Source: G965215045 sp965215045 (lineage in GTDB: Bacteria; Pseudomonadota; Gammaproteobacteria; JABABF01). Taken from it: a stretch of DNA of 64,000 nucleotides. The position numbers and the translations under genes were made by a program. The notes beneath the pieces are model-generated. The model made no database searches. It worked only from the letters and a program-made list of their open reading frames with translations, and was not told the origin of the DNA. Shown here in pieces: positions 45,216 through 54,418 of this stretch (within the stretch, counting starts at the first letter, position 1; each line of letters starts with the position of its first letter). The stretch is taken from positions 1,426,001 through 1,490,000 of the forward strand of contig OZ244031.1 of the NCBI GenBank assembly GCA_965215045.1, in the 5' to 3' direction.

Positions 45216-46271
45216 TCACTGACTGGTGGTCTCGCCTTCCACGATATCTTCCCCCGGTTCCGGCAGCAGCGGGGCGAGACATTGCTTGGCCGGTGCCCCG
45301 GGAATTTCCCGCACCAGTCGCGGCAGCAGGTAACCCGGCAGGCGCGCCGCCGCTTGGCCCAGGAGTTGCCGTCCGCGACGCGCCCCCACGTAAAAATGCG
45401 CCGTGCCCGCCACCCGGTCCGGCAGGTGCAGGTAATAGGGCAGTGTCCCGCAATCAAACAGCGCTTCGCTGAGTGCCACCAGTGCCGCGGCGGAGTCGTT
45501 GACACCCTTGAGCAACACCGCCTGGTTCAGCACCGTGTGTCCCGCTCCCCGCAGGCGCAGCAGTGCCTCTCGCACCTCCGCATCGATTTCATTGGCGTGA
45601 TTGCAATGCACCACGAACACCGCCGGGTGCAGGCGATTGGCCGCCAGTTGTTCCAGCAGTGCATCGCTGATGCGCGCGGGGATCAGGATGGGCAGCCGGG
45701 TGTGAATGCGCAGGCGACGCAATTGCGGCAACCGCGCCAGGGCCACAGCCAGTTCACCCAGGCTCGAGTCGCGCAGCACCAGCGGGTCGCCGCCGCTCAG
45801 GATCACCTCGTGAATCTCCGGCTGGGAGGCGATGTAGTCCAGTGCCCGCTCCCATTGGGCGGTGTCGGGCCGGTTGTCCTCGTAGGGAAAATGACGGCGG
45901 AAACAGTAGCGACAGTGCGCCGCGCAGGCCGTGGCTGCGATCAACAGGGCGCGGTCGCGGTACTTGTGCACCAGCCCGGGGCGGACATTGGCACGGGCTT
46001 CCTGCAACGGGTCGGAGACAAAACCGGTGTGCGCACGCAACTCCTCCCCGCGCGGCAGCACTTGCAGCAGCAGGGGGTCGGTGGGGTCGCCGCGCCGGAT
46101 CCGGCGGGCAAAGGGACGCGGCACGCGCAGCGGGAACCCGGTGTCGACATCCGGTGTCCAGTGCAGTTGTTCGGGGCTGAGTTCCAGCAGTGCCAGCAGT
46201 TCCTCCGGGGCGCGGATCATCTCGCGCATGCTCTGCTGCCAATCAGTGCCGCTGTGCTCTTGGAGTATCAT
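45216..46271 (-). CDS. epmB: EF-P beta-lysylation radical-SAM aminomutase EpmB
   Basis: 351 residues. Converts L-lysine to (R)-beta-lysine, which EpmA attaches to EF-P. The radical SAM cluster motif is CAAHCRYCFRRHFPY (CxxxCxxC). EVILSGGDPL, LPQLRRLRIHTRLPI and GVNDS match lysine 2,3-aminomutase-like enzymes. The ATG at 46271 was chosen over an upstream frame because homologues start at this point. Divergent from efp across 32 bases. Confidence 0.95.
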   Translation of the reverse strand: MILQEHSGTDWQQSMREMIRAPEELLALLELSPEQLHWTPDVDTGFPLRVPRPFARRIRRGDPTDPLLLQVLPRGEELRAHTGFVSDPLQEARANVRPGLVHKYRDRALLIAATACAAHCRYCFRRHFPYEDNRPDTAQWERALDYIASQPEIHEVILSGGDPLVLRDSSLGELAVALARLPQLRRLRIHTRLPILIPARISDALLEQLAANRLHPAVFVVHCNHANEIDAEVREALLRLRGAGHTVLNQAVLLKGVNDSAAALVALSEALFDCGTLPYYLHLPDRVAGTAHFYVGARRGRQLLGQAAARLPGYLLPRLVREIPGAPAKQCLAPLLPEPGEDIVEGETTSQ

Positions 46272-46303
46272 TAGCGGCTGCTCAACCGGGGAATGCAAGC
46301 GGA

Positions 46304-46873
46304 ATGGCAAAATATTCTACCAACGAATTCAAATCGGGCCTGAAGATCCTGCTGGACGGTGAGCCCTGCAGTATCCTCGAAAACGAGTTCGTCAAACCCG
46401 GCAAGGGACAGGCCTTCAACCGCGTCAGGTTGCGCAATCTCAAGACCGGGCGTATATGGGAGCGCACCTTCAAGTCCGGGGAGAGTGTCGACGCCGCAGA
46501 TGTCATCGATCGCAACATGAGCTATCTCTACAACGACGGCAGTCACTGGTATTTCATGGACCAGGACTCGTATGAACAGTACCAGGCGGGCGGGGCGGCG
46601 ATGGAAGAGGCGAAGCCCTGGCTCAGTGAGCAGGATATCTGCGAAGTCACCCTGTGGAACAACGAGCCACTGGCCGTGCGCCCGCCGAACTTCGTCGAAC
46701 TCGAAGTGCGGGAAACCGACCCGGGCGTGCGCGGCGATACCGCCACCGGCGGCGTCAAGCCCGCCACGCTCAGCAGCGGTGCAGTCGTGCGCGTCCCGCT
46801 GTTCGTCGAAGAAGGAGAGCGCGTGCGCATCGACACCCGCACCGGGGAATACCAGGGGCGGGCCCGGGAGTGA
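46304..46873 (+). CDS. efp: Translation elongation factor P
   Basis: 189 residues; relieves ribosome stalling at polyproline. The modified lysine is Lys 34 in KPGKGQAF, matching the EpmA-type (PGKG) EF-P. The KOW-like domain I (STNEFKSGLKILLDGEPC) and the two OB domains (LWNNEPLAVRPPNFVELEV; TRTGEYQGRA) are complete. The stop overlaps the epmA GTG. epmB is divergent and epmA downstream, so the whole modification set is here. Confidence 0.97.
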   Translation: MAKYSTNEFKSGLKILLDGEPCSILENEFVKPGKGQAFNRVRLRNLKTGRIWERTFKSGESVDAADVIDRNMSYLYNDGSHWYFMDQDSYEQYQAGGAAMEEAKPWLSEQDICEVTLWNNEPLAVRPPNFVELEVRETDPGVRGDTATGGVKPATLSSGAVVRVPLFVEEGERVRIDTRTGEYQGRARE

Positions 46874-47850
46874 ACGCCCCGGGCGGCGACTGGCAGCCCG
46901 CCGCCTCTTTAAAACACTTGCGCTTGCGCGCCGACGTGCTGACCCGGCTGCGTGCATTCTTCGCCGACCGCGGCGTGCTGGAAGTCGAAACCCCGCTGCT
47001 GCTCCCGGCCATCGCCCCGGAACCCCAGCTGCAATACATGCGCGTGCATCCCCCCGCCCCGGATGTCGCAGAACGCTGGCTTCCCGCCTCTCCCGAGGCA
47101 CAGATGAAACGCCTGCTGGCCGCCGGCAGCGGGGCCATCTACCAGCTGGGTCGCGCCTTTCGCCAGGAAGAGCAAGGCACCCTGCACAACCCGGAGTTCA
47201 CCCTGCTCGAATGGTATCGCCCGGGTTGGGAAGAGCGGCAACTCATGGAGGAAGTCGCAGAACTGGCACAGGGCGTGTTGGGTGACTGGCCCGTGGAATA
47301 TCGAAGTTACGCCGGGTTATTCGCAGAACATGTCGGACTGCATCCGCATCGCAGCTCCAGCGAAGAACTGCTGCATCATGCCGAGACCCGTGTCGACATT
47401 TCCCTCTCCCGGCAGACCCTGCACAGCCTGCAACAGCGGGATGTGCTGCTGCAATTCCTGTTCAGTGAATGCGTGGAGCGGCACCTGGGCGGACCACGGC
47501 TGGTCTTTGTCTGCGAATACCCTGCAGAACAGGCCGCACTCACCGCACTGGGCAAAAACGCCGAAGGCGATACGGTTGCCCGACGCTTTGAACTCTATGC
47601 CGCCGGCGTGGAACTCGCCAACGGCGGTCGGGAACTGTGCGATGCAGAAGAACTGGAACGGCGGTTTAGCGCAGAGCGGGAGCGCCGGGGCGCAGAGGCT
47701 CCGCCGCCGGACCGCAAGTTGCTGGCAGCCCTGCGCACCGGCCTGCCACCCTGTGCCGGAGTCGCATTGGGTGTAGACCGGTTGGTCATGCTGGCCGCAG
47801 GCTGCAGCTCCATCCGGGAAGTGCTGGCCTTTCCGCAAGATCGCAGTTGA
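46870..47850 (+). CDS. epmA: EF-P lysyltransferase EpmA (GenX/PoxA)
   Basis: 326 residues (E. coli 325). Class II lysyl-tRNA-synthetase paralogue lacking the anticodon domain; it attaches beta-lysine to EF-P Lys 34. Motif 2 is seen as AFRQEEQGTLHNPEFTLLEWY, and the C-terminal motif 3 as CAGVALGVDRLVML. The start is a GTG whose last two bases overlap the efp TGA (GTGA); no closer ATG exists. Expected: ELANGGRELCDAEELERRF, also found in lysyl-tRNA synthetases. Confidence 0.95.
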   Translation: MNAPGGDWQPAASLKHLRLRADVLTRLRAFFADRGVLEVETPLLLPAIAPEPQLQYMRVHPPAPDVAERWLPASPEAQMKRLLAAGSGAIYQLGRAFRQEEQGTLHNPEFTLLEWYRPGWEERQLMEEVAELAQGVLGDWPVEYRSYAGLFAEHVGLHPHRSSSEELLHHAETRVDISLSRQTLHSLQQRDVLLQFLFSECVERHLGGPRLVFVCEYPAEQAALTALGKNAEGDTVARRFELYAAGVELANGGRELCDAEELERRFSAERERRGAEAPPPDRKLLAALRTGLPPCAGVALGVDRLVMLAAGCSSIREVLAFPQDRS

Positions 47851-47892
47851 ACAAAAGCCCAAGTCGACAGTAATCAAAAACCGTGCGCTGCG

Positions 47893-47917
47893 AAGGCGTT
47901 TGGCATCCGCGCCTTTT
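47893..47917 (+). terminator. Weak terminator-like hairpin after epmA
   Basis: AAGGCG and CGCCTT (47893-47898, 47910-47915) pair with an 11-base loop, followed by a short T-run. It lies 43 bases after epmA and faces the convergent SDR gene. The stem is short. Confidence 0.3.
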
Positions 47918-47931
47918 GCAGTTCCCCGGTT

Positions 47932-48726
47932 TCAGTCCTCCAGGCCCATGAGTTTGAGCACGCCGGAGGAGTGACCGGCGGTGAAGCCGCCGTCCACGGG
48001 CAGTGCCTGTCCGGTGACAAAAGAGGCGTCGTCGGAGGCTAAGAAAAACACGGCACCTGCGATCTCTTCCGCCTTGCCGAAGCGTCCCATCTTATGGTGC
48101 TCGATGATGCGTTCCTTGCTCTCTTGCATGAACTCGTGTTCAAACACCCCGCGCAGCAGGGGCGTGTCGATGAAGCCCGGGCAGATGGCATTGACGCGGA
48201 TGCCGCGCCTGGCATAGTCGATGGCCATGTTGCGGGTCAGCAGGATCACCCCGCCCTTGGAGGCGTTGTAGCAGCTGCCGCCCTCGGTGCCTTCGAGCCC
48301 CTCCACGCTGGCAAGGGTAATGATGCTGCCGGAACGCTGCTCCAGCATCGTCGGCAACACCGCCTTGCAACCCAGGTAGGTGCCCTTGAGGTTGATGTCC
48401 AGCACCCGGTCCCATTCCTCTTCCGCCAGCTCGTGCACGGCACCGCCCCCGCCGACCCCGGCGGCGGTCACCAGCACGTCGATGCGTTTGAATTCTTTGA
48501 GCACGGCGGCGACGGCCTCTTGCTGGGCACCGAAGTCGCGCACGTCCAATGCGTGAAACTGCTTGCCCGCCGGTGCCTCCAGTGCTTCCCAGTCCGCATT
48601 GTCCTGCAGGTCAAAACCGACCACGCGCGCCCCCTCGGCAATAAAACGCTGGGCGCAGGCGAGACCGATGCCGGAGGCGGCACCGGTCACCAGGCAGACG
48701 CGGTCTTCCAATCGTTGCGCTTTCAT
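47932..48726 (-). CDS. Short-chain dehydrogenase/reductase
   Basis: 264 residues. Classical SDR: cofactor motif TGAASGIG (about 14-21), Asp in VVGFDLQDN that favours NAD(H), AAGVGGGG, and the catalytic Ser...CYNASK (Tyr-x-x-x-Lys). VNAICPGFIDTPLLRG and the C-terminal LPVDGGFTAG are typical. The substrate is unknown. The ATG at 48726 lies 43 bases after psd on the same strand, so it may belong to the rhodanese-psd operon. Confidence 0.9.
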   Translation of the reverse strand: MKAQRLEDRVCLVTGAASGIGLACAQRFIAEGARVVGFDLQDNADWEALEAPAGKQFHALDVRDFGAQQEAVAAVLKEFKRIDVLVTAAGVGGGGAVHELAEEEWDRVLDINLKGTYLGCKAVLPTMLEQRSGSIITLASVEGLEGTEGGSCYNASKGGVILLTRNMAIDYARRGIRVNAICPGFIDTPLLRGVFEHEFMQESKERIIEHHKMGRFGKAEEIAGAVFFLASDDASFVTGQALPVDGGFTAGHSSGVLKLMGLED

Positions 48727-48769
48727 GGAAATCTCCCGGTTCAGAGTCTTAAAAACAACGGCGCGTTCA

Positions 48770-49579
48770 TTATTGCACGCACCCCAGTACCTGGCCCATC
48801 TTGAGTGACATGCCCGGGCGCAGGGCGGGGTCCGGAGAAAAAGAGGGCGGCAGCAATAGCACGACGGTGGAACCCAACAGGAAGCGTCCCATCTCTGCAC
48901 CCTTGTCCAGTATCCCCGGGATGGAGGCGGGCGTTTCTGGATCCCAGACGGTATGGATGGCACCGACCACCAGGGCGCCGACCAGGACCATGGCAAAACG
49001 TTGCTCCCGGTATGCAAACAGGCAAACCCGCCGCCGGTTGCCGGTGAACAGGCGGGGGAAGCCGGCGGCGGAGGCGGCGTTGACCGGCAGCAGTCGCCCG
49101 GGCAGGAAGCGCTCGTGCAGCAGTTGTGCCGCCAGCGGCATATGCACCCGGTGGTAATTGTGCGGGGCCAGGTAGACCGTGAGAAAACTGCCGTCCTGGA
49201 ACGGCAGGGCGTCTTCGGCGTTGCCCAGCAGTTCGGCGATGCTGTAGGGGATGTTCTTGGCCTGCACGGCAGTGCCCGCTTGCACGGCCCCGAATGCGCT
49301 CAGGGTTCCATCGGCCGGGGAGACCAGCACTTCTGCACCGGGTGCTACCGGGCGCACCCCCGGACGCAGGCTGCGGCCGAAGAAGGCGTTGAAGTCGGGG
49401 TAGGCCAGCGGGTCGGGCTCTGCGGCCTCGGACATGTCGACACGCCAGGTGCGCACAAAGAGACGGATCAGCGTGTTTTTCAGCAGTGGGTTCCGGCTTC
49501 GGGCAAACCAGCCGGCGCAGCGGGACAGGCCTTGTTGTGGCACTGCGAGCAGCAGGCAGCGCCACAAGCGGTGCAGCAT
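48770..49579 (-). CDS. psd: Phosphatidylserine decarboxylase proenzyme
   Basis: 269 residues. Makes phosphatidylethanolamine in the inner membrane. The self-cleavage motif is GST at 236-238 (LLGSTVVLLLPP), which yields the pyruvoyl group. APHNYHRVHMP and the YREQRF segment hold the expected catalytic residues, and FNAFFGRSLRPGVRP is typical. Slightly shorter than E. coli Psd (322). Transcribed after the rhodanese gene with a 15-base gap. Confidence 0.95.
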   Translation of the reverse strand: MLHRLWRCLLLAVPQQGLSRCAGWFARSRNPLLKNTLIRLFVRTWRVDMSEAAEPDPLAYPDFNAFFGRSLRPGVRPVAPGAEVLVSPADGTLSAFGAVQAGTAVQAKNIPYSIAELLGNAEDALPFQDGSFLTVYLAPHNYHRVHMPLAAQLLHERFLPGRLLPVNAASAAGFPRLFTGNRRRVCLFAYREQRFAMVLVGALVVGAIHTVWDPETPASIPGILDKGAEMGRFLLGSTVVLLLPPSFSPDPALRPGMSLKMGQVLGCVQ

Positions 49580-49594
49580 GGTCCGGGTGCGTCC

Positions 49595-50410
49595 TCAGCT
49601 TTCCACCGGCGTGTCATCGCGGTTGCCCCATTCACTCCAGGAGCCGTGGTAGCCGCGAATATTCAAATCCAGCAGTCGGCCTGCCAGGTAGCACAGGGCG
49701 GAACGGTGATGCGCATAGCAGTGGGTGACAATTTCATGCTTTTCGTCGATGCCGAGTGCCGCCAGGCGTTGCCGCAGGTCCCCCGGTTCCAACAGGCGCT
49801 TGGCATTGTCATGCTGCATCAGCTCCAGCCATTCCAGGTGAACCGCACCGGGAATGCGTCCGCCCCGCTCGGAGCGCACCGCCGTGCCCTCATACTCTTC
49901 CCGGGAACGGGCATCCCAGACCGTGAAGTCCTCTTGTCCCAGGCGCGGCAGGATGTCCTCGATCTCGGCGATCGGCGCCCGGTGGATGGTGGCCTCGTAC
50001 CGGGAAGGCACGGCCACCGCGGCTTTCGTGGTGGTCGGCAGCCCCGCCTGTTGCCAGGCGAGAATGCCGCCGTTCAGGTACGACCAGCGCGAATGTCCCA
50101 GCACGTCCAGGGTCCAGATCAGGCGTCCCGCCCAGCCGCCGCCCTCGTCATCGCAGGCGACCACGTGTTTGTCCGGGTCCAGTCCCAGGGCAGAGAAAAT
50201 CTGGTTGAGCCGGGCGACATCCGGCAGGCGTCCGATGGCGGGCGGTTCGCCGCTGAGCAGGGACATGGGTTCCAGGTACAGGGCACCCTCGATGTGCGCG
50301 TTGGCGTAACTTTCAGCTTCCGACAGATGCACCAGGAGCAGTTCGGGATCTCCCAGCAGGGCTTGCAGTTGCTGCGGTTCCAAAAGACGCGGGACGGCGG
50401 AGAGGGACAT
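49595..50410 (-). CDS. Two-domain rhodanese-like sulfurtransferase
   Basis: 271 residues: an inactive N-terminal rhodanese domain (LLVHLSEAESYANAHIEGALYLE) and a catalytic C-terminal domain (FTVWDARSREEYEGTA). The Cys lies in IVTHCYAHHRSALC; the loop differs from the CRxGxR/T of thiosulfate transferases. A thiosulfate or 3-mercaptopyruvate role is possible. Rhodanese genes next to psd are common in gammaproteobacteria, so this is probably core rather than acquired. Confidence 0.9.
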   Translation of the reverse strand: MSLSAVPRLLEPQQLQALLGDPELLLVHLSEAESYANAHIEGALYLEPMSLLSGEPPAIGRLPDVARLNQIFSALGLDPDKHVVACDDEGGGWAGRLIWTLDVLGHSRWSYLNGGILAWQQAGLPTTTKAAVAVPSRYEATIHRAPIAEIEDILPRLGQEDFTVWDARSREEYEGTAVRSERGGRIPGAVHLEWLELMQHDNAKRLLEPGDLRQRLAALGIDEKHEIVTHCYAHHRSALCYLAGRLLDLNIRGYHGSWSEWGNRDDTPVES

Positions 50411-50537
50411 GCGACAATCCTCGAGATACAGAGAGCGGGGCGATCATTGTAAGTTAAGTCGGGCAGCACCGGCGTATGAATTGCAGGCGTTCGCTATATA
50501 CTTTCACCTTGGCGGTTCTGTATGAAGGAGGTCCGGC

Positions 50538-52397
50538 ATGCGACAGCACGCGATGATGAGAGCAAGGGGGCGCACCGTAACCCTTTTTTATATTGACGGC
50601 CAGCCGGAGGGCATGGTGCTCGGGGAGATATCCAACTGGCCCGGGCATATCCTGAGAATACCGCGCACACAGATCAAGGAAGGGCTTGCCCGCAAAGAAG
50701 TCGGCAATGTCGGCGTTTATTTTCTTCTGGGGGAAGATGAGAAAGGGGTGCTCGCCTATATCGGCGAGGCGGAAAATATCGGCAAACGGATCAGGAGCCA
50801 TACCGCCAAGGATTGGTGGACCAATGTGGTCATTATCACGGCGACGGCCAATTACCTGAACAAGGCGCACGTGCAATATCTCGAAGCACGACTGATTGAC
50901 ATTGCGACAAAAGTTCGCAAGCGCAGGCTTGACAACACGAACAAGTCCGCAGAGCCCTCCCTGTCCGAGGCGGACCAGTCGAGCATGGAGGGTTTCCTCG
51001 ACCATACTTTGCTGGTCTTATCCTCCCTGGGCATCGACTGGTTTATCGATGACACACGCCCCGACGATCCCGATACGCTTCCATCTGCTCCAGCAGCGAA
51101 GCCAAGATCCAAACCCCCCAAAGTGCCCAAAGTGCCCAAAGTGCCCAAAGTGCCAGAGGTGGCAGAGGTGGCGGACGTGGCCTCAGTGGCGGCATCGCCA
51201 ACATGGAGGAGGCAGAGGAGACGGAGGAGACGGGTGGGCAAAGTGGCGAAAGTGGCGGCATCGCCGATCTTTGTGCTTAAGATACCCAAGCATGGCATTC
51301 GTGCGACCGCCCGGGTCAAAAAAGACGGGAAACTCGTCGTGCAAAAAGGTTCAAAAGCCCGATTGTCCTGGAGTGGCCGTCCGGATAATTCTTATGCCAA
51401 ACGATTCAAGCACCTTTGTGTGACAGGCGTTTTAAAAATATCCCGGGATGGCTCGCATCGTGTGTTTACGAAGGATCGTGCTTTTAGCAGTACAAGTGCT
51501 GCCGGTGCGGCGGTCACCGGCTGGGAGACTAGAGGCCCTGTGTTATGGAAGACTGAAGATGGCGGCAAGACGTACAAGGAGTGGGAGGCGGAGCAAGCCG
51601 CGTCTAAATCCAGAGCAGCCAAAGGGGCAAAAGTGGCGGAAGTGGCGGCATCGCCAACCTTTGTGCTTGAAGTACCCAGGCATGGCATTCGTGCGACCGC
51701 CCGGCTCGGAAAAAACGGGAGATTTGTCGTGCAAAAAGGTTCCAAGGCCCGGTTGTCTTGGAGTGGCCGTCCGCATGGTCCTTCTGCCAAACGCTTCAAG
51801 CGCCTCTGTGCCACAGGCATTTTAAAAAAATCCGAGGACGGTTCGCATCGCGTGTTTACAAAGGATTGTGCTTTTAACAATACAAGTGCTGCCGGGGCGG
51901 CGGTCACCGGTCGTGTGACTGGAGGCCCTGCGTCATGGAAGGCTGAAGATAGCAGCGGCAAGACGTACAAGGAGTGGGAGGCGGAGCAACCCGCGTCTAA
52001 ATCCAGAGAAGCCAAAGTGGCAAAAGTGGCGGAAGTGGAGGCATCGCCAACCTTTGTGCTTAAGATACCCAGGCATGGCATTCGTGCGACCGCCCGGCTT
52101 GAAAAAGATGGGAGATTTGTCGTGCAAAAAGGTTCCAAAGCCCGATCGTCTTGGAGTGGCCCGCATACTGCTTATACCGAACTATTCAAGCGCCTCTGTG
52201 ACACGGGCATTTTAAAAGTATCCCGGGATGGCTCGCATTGCGTGTTTACGGAGAATTATGCTTTTACCAGTCCAACTGCTGCCGGTGTTGCGGTCACCGG
52301 CCGTACTACTAGCGGCCCTATGGAATGGAAGACTAAAGACAGCGGCAAGACGTACAAGGCGTGGGAGGCGGAGCAGCTCGCCTCTGCATCCGGGTAA
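50538..52397 (+). CDS. GIY-YIG nuclease with three C-terminal DUF4357 domains
   Basis: 619 residues. N-terminal GIY-YIG domain at about 57-125: VGVYFLLG (GVY) and LAYIGEAENIGKRIRSH (YIG), with a catalytic Glu in YLEARL (Glu 116). Three DUF4357 modules follow at about 244, 374 and 505, each with HGIRATAR, VVQKGSKAR and SWSG motifs. Linkers are low complexity (KVPKVPKVP; KVAEVAASP). A strong AAGGAGG lies 6 bases upstream of the ATG. GIY-YIG/DUF4357 proteins are seen in mobile islands; one DUF4357 copy is usual. Most likely a DNA-cleaving defence or mobile nuclease (inference). Confidence 0.85.
   Translation: MRQHAMMRARGRTVTLFYIDGQPEGMVLGEISNWPGHILRIPRTQIKEGLARKEVGNVGVYFLLGEDEKGVLAYIGEAENIGKRIRSHTAKDWWTNVVIITATANYLNKAHVQYLEARLIDIATKVRKRRLDNTNKSAEPSLSEADQSSMEGFLDHTLLVLSSLGIDWFIDDTRPDDPDTLPSAPAAKPRSKPPKVPKVPKVPKVPEVAEVADVASVAASPTWRRQRRRRRRVGKVAKVAASPIFVLKIPKHGIRATARVKKDGKLVVQKGSKARLSWSGRPDNSYAKRFKHLCVTGVLKISRDGSHRVFTKDRAFSSTSAAGAAVTGWETRGPVLWKTEDGGKTYKEWEAEQAASKSRAAKGAKVAEVAASPTFVLEVPRHGIRATARLGKNGRFVVQKGSKARLSWSGRPHGPSAKRFKRLCATGILKKSEDGSHRVFTKDCAFNNTSAAGAAVTGRVTGGPASWKAEDSSGKTYKEWEAEQPASKSREAKVAKVAEVEASPTFVLKIPRHGIRATARLEKDGRFVVQKGSKARSSWSGPHTAYTELFKRLCDTGILKVSRDGSHCVFTENYAFTSPTAAGVAVTGRTTSGPMEWKTKDSGKTYKAWEAEQLASASG
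51269..52397. repeat. Three tandem ~390-bp repeats encoding DUF4357
   Basis: Units start at 51269, 51659 and 52052 (spacing 390 and 393). Shared blocks include GCATTCGTGCGACCGCCCGG. All unit lengths are multiples of three, keeping one frame. A separate 9-bp array (GTGCCCAAA, about 51117-51155) encodes the KVP linker. The DNA similarity indicates recent duplication. Confidence 0.85.
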
Positions 52398-52407
52398 GCT
52401 GCCGCAG

Positions 52408-52962
52408 ATGAGCTCTGAGTCTGAAACACAACGGGTTCTCGAGCCGAAGAGGTTTCGGGCTGCGCACTGCGGCCAACTGGTGGGGGTGGATACGATTGAG
52501 TTGTCCGGCCAGGGGCGACACGGCTATGTGCTGACCCTGGTGGACCTGTACAGCCAGTTTGCTTTCGCACTGGGGACGCATTTGCATACGGATGCCGCCT
52601 CGGTGCAGTTCCTGGACCATGTCCTGCAGGTGTTTCCGGGAACCGTGGAGGCGGTGTTGAGCGATAACGGGCACGAATTCCAGGGGGGCTTTGACAAGGA
52701 CCTGAAGGAGCGTGGAGTCCGGCATTATATTGCCCGTCCGAAATCTCCGAACATGAATGTGCACGTGGAGCGTTTCAAGCGGGTGGTACAGGAGGAATTC
52801 GTGCAATTTGAGCAGGATTTGCTGTTCACGGATGTGCCGTTATTCAACGAGAGCCTCCTGGAGTGGCTGATGTTCTACAACACCGAGAGGCCCCATCACT
52901 CCCTGGGCGATCTCAGTCCGTTGGAGTTCCTGGTCCAGGAGCAGGGTCTGCCTCCCGAATGA
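52408..52962 (+). pseudogene. Truncated IS transposase (integrase core, DDE) remnant
   Basis: 184 residues of an rve-type catalytic core: LVGVDTIELSG (first Asp), VLSDNGHEFQGG (second Asp) and NVHVERFKRVVQEEF (Glu), then NTERPHHSLGDLSPLEFL. IS3/IS481-like transposases carry an N-terminal helix-turn-helix of ~100 residues; it is missing. The ATG lies only 10 bases after the GIY-YIG stop, and the frame upstream of it just reads the DUF4357 repeats. No terminal inverted repeats were recognised. Probably an inactive fragment left when the island was assembled. Confidence 0.75.
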
Positions 52963-53186
52963 TGTCCCTCCCGGGTCTCATATATTGAAAACTCATACAT
53001 ACAGAGGTTTTGTTCGTCAATGCGGTCTAAAACCTTTTACTGACTTGGATTTTTATTTTTCAAACCAGTGCGAATTGATCTGCCGGGCTTGACATTCGGG
53101 TATATAATAGCGGACGAGACAGAGACGGGTTGCAGCTGTTTTTGACTGTGTTTTCAACGGGCTGACATTGGTGAGGGCTACATGTC

Positions 53187-53474
53187 ATGGGTGAATTTAA
53201 ATCATCTATTAAACCGCGGCTCAAATCCATCCTACAGTGGTTCAAGCTGATGCTGACACGGGGGACCACCATGCCTGAAAGTTTTATCTACCAGCATGAT
53301 GAGGATTCCCCTAAAGTTCGGTTTTATGTTGCCACGGGCGGTGTTTCGGTCCGGACACAGGATCTGGTCAAGAGTAAAAGATTCCAGAGACAAATGGCAA
53401 TGTTGCGGGTGACAGTGGACGAGGCAATCAGGGAACGGGAGAGGAAAAAAAAGGAGGCCGATGAAGCGGTCTGA
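53187..53474 (+). CDS. Small hypothetical protein
   Basis: 95 residues from the ATG at 53187, or 67 from the ATG at 53271 (MPESFIYQ). The C-terminus is a highly charged helix (DEAIRERERKKKEADEAV). No family was recognised. A consensus TATAAT lies at 53103-53108. A TTGACA box sits only 8 bases before it, too close for a normal sigma-70 promoter. The AT-rich base content and island location suggest acquisition. Confidence 0.5.
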   Translation: MGEFKSSIKPRLKSILQWFKLMLTRGTTMPESFIYQHDEDSPKVRFYVATGGVSVRTQDLVKSKRFQRQMAMLRVTVDEAIRERERKKKEADEAV

Positions 53475-53602
53475 AAACCTGAAGGATATGCCGGGGTTTG
53501 GGAAGAAGCTTTGATAGTCCGGGTGCCATAAAGGGCGGCGGGCATCTGTCAACTGAAAACTGAAAACCTGCTTCACCGTTGCCCGGTGAGCGGTGCCATT
53601 CT

Positions 53603-54418
53603 ATGAACACAAGCATAGTCCTGTTTATTCTCTTTGCAATTGCAGGGTACCAGTTTTTGAGGCGATGGAGCGGTTACACTCGTTACAAAACTGTCCGTCA
53701 GTCAGGCTATCACCTGTTTTTTAATTCTGTAATCGTCGGGCTTCTATTGATGGGTCTCGCCATGATTCCAGCAGGCGTTATTTCGTATCACACCTATGGA
53801 CGTTTCTGGCCTGGTACAGCTGAAGCAATTTGGCTCACTTGGTTATTCAGTTTTTCATTGGCAATGCTGGTGCCAGAATGCATGCGGTGGCGGAATAATA
53901 AGAAAGTTCTGGTCTATGCTGTTATGCGAGCTGCCCGAGAAAGAGGAGACTATCGGAAGGTACTGCTGGAGACTGCTGCGCTTCAATCCGGGCTTGTGGA
54001 GTTGTCCCTGGAAAACGGCAAGACGTATATCGGTTTTGTTGTTGAGAGCGGGCTTTACAGTGAAGCCGAGGAGACTGATATATCGATTGCCCCGGTGTTG
54101 AGCGGTTACCGGGTGCCAAATACTCGTAAACTCTTCATTAGCTACGATTATGGAAAAGTTGTTTTGCCGTTATGGGATAGGCGTCGCCGAGTGGAGGGAG
54201 CACGAAATATGACCGGAAGAGGTACGGACAGGAACGATGTTCCGGACGTTTGGAACCAGGATTTCTGTATCGTGGTGCCCATGAACAAAATTGAGATCGC
54301 ACGGATTGTCACCTTGGAACAATTTAAATATCACGTGGATGATGAGCTGGAGGTTATCGATGTGCCACCGGAAGAGAAAGCAACAGGCTCAATCCGGGCG
54401 GGACCTGGTAATGCGTAA
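53603..54418 (+). CDS. Hypothetical protein with three N-terminal TM helices
   Basis: 271 residues. TM helices at about 4-20, 42-62 and 78-98, then a soluble domain. The segment VELSLENGKTYIGFVVESG followed by DISIAPVLSGYR resembles an SH3-like beta-barrel seen in phage-linked DUF6338-type proteins; I make this comparison from memory and with low certainty. The ATG at 53603 was chosen over 53579 because it starts right before the first TM helix. The gene is AT-richer than its neighbours. Function unknown. Confidence 0.6.
   Translation: MNTSIVLFILFAIAGYQFLRRWSGYTRYKTVRQSGYHLFFNSVIVGLLLMGLAMIPAGVISYHTYGRFWPGTAEAIWLTWLFSFSLAMLVPECMRWRNNKKVLVYAVMRAARERGDYRKVLLETAALQSGLVELSLENGKTYIGFVVESGLYSEAEETDISIAPVLSGYRVPNTRKLFISYDYGKVVLPLWDRRRRVEGARNMTGRGTDRNDVPDVWNQDFCIVVPMNKIEIARIVTLEQFKYHVDDELEVIDVPPEEKATGSIRAGPGNA

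Noticed and set aside
52228..52407. N-terminal part of the long frame ending in the transposase
   Set aside because: This part is a shifted reading of the third DUF4357 repeat, not a transposase domain.
53089..53108. Sigma-70 promoter TTGACA...TATAAT
   Set aside because: The spacer is only 8 bases, far below 16-18; only the -10 box is kept as weak evidence.
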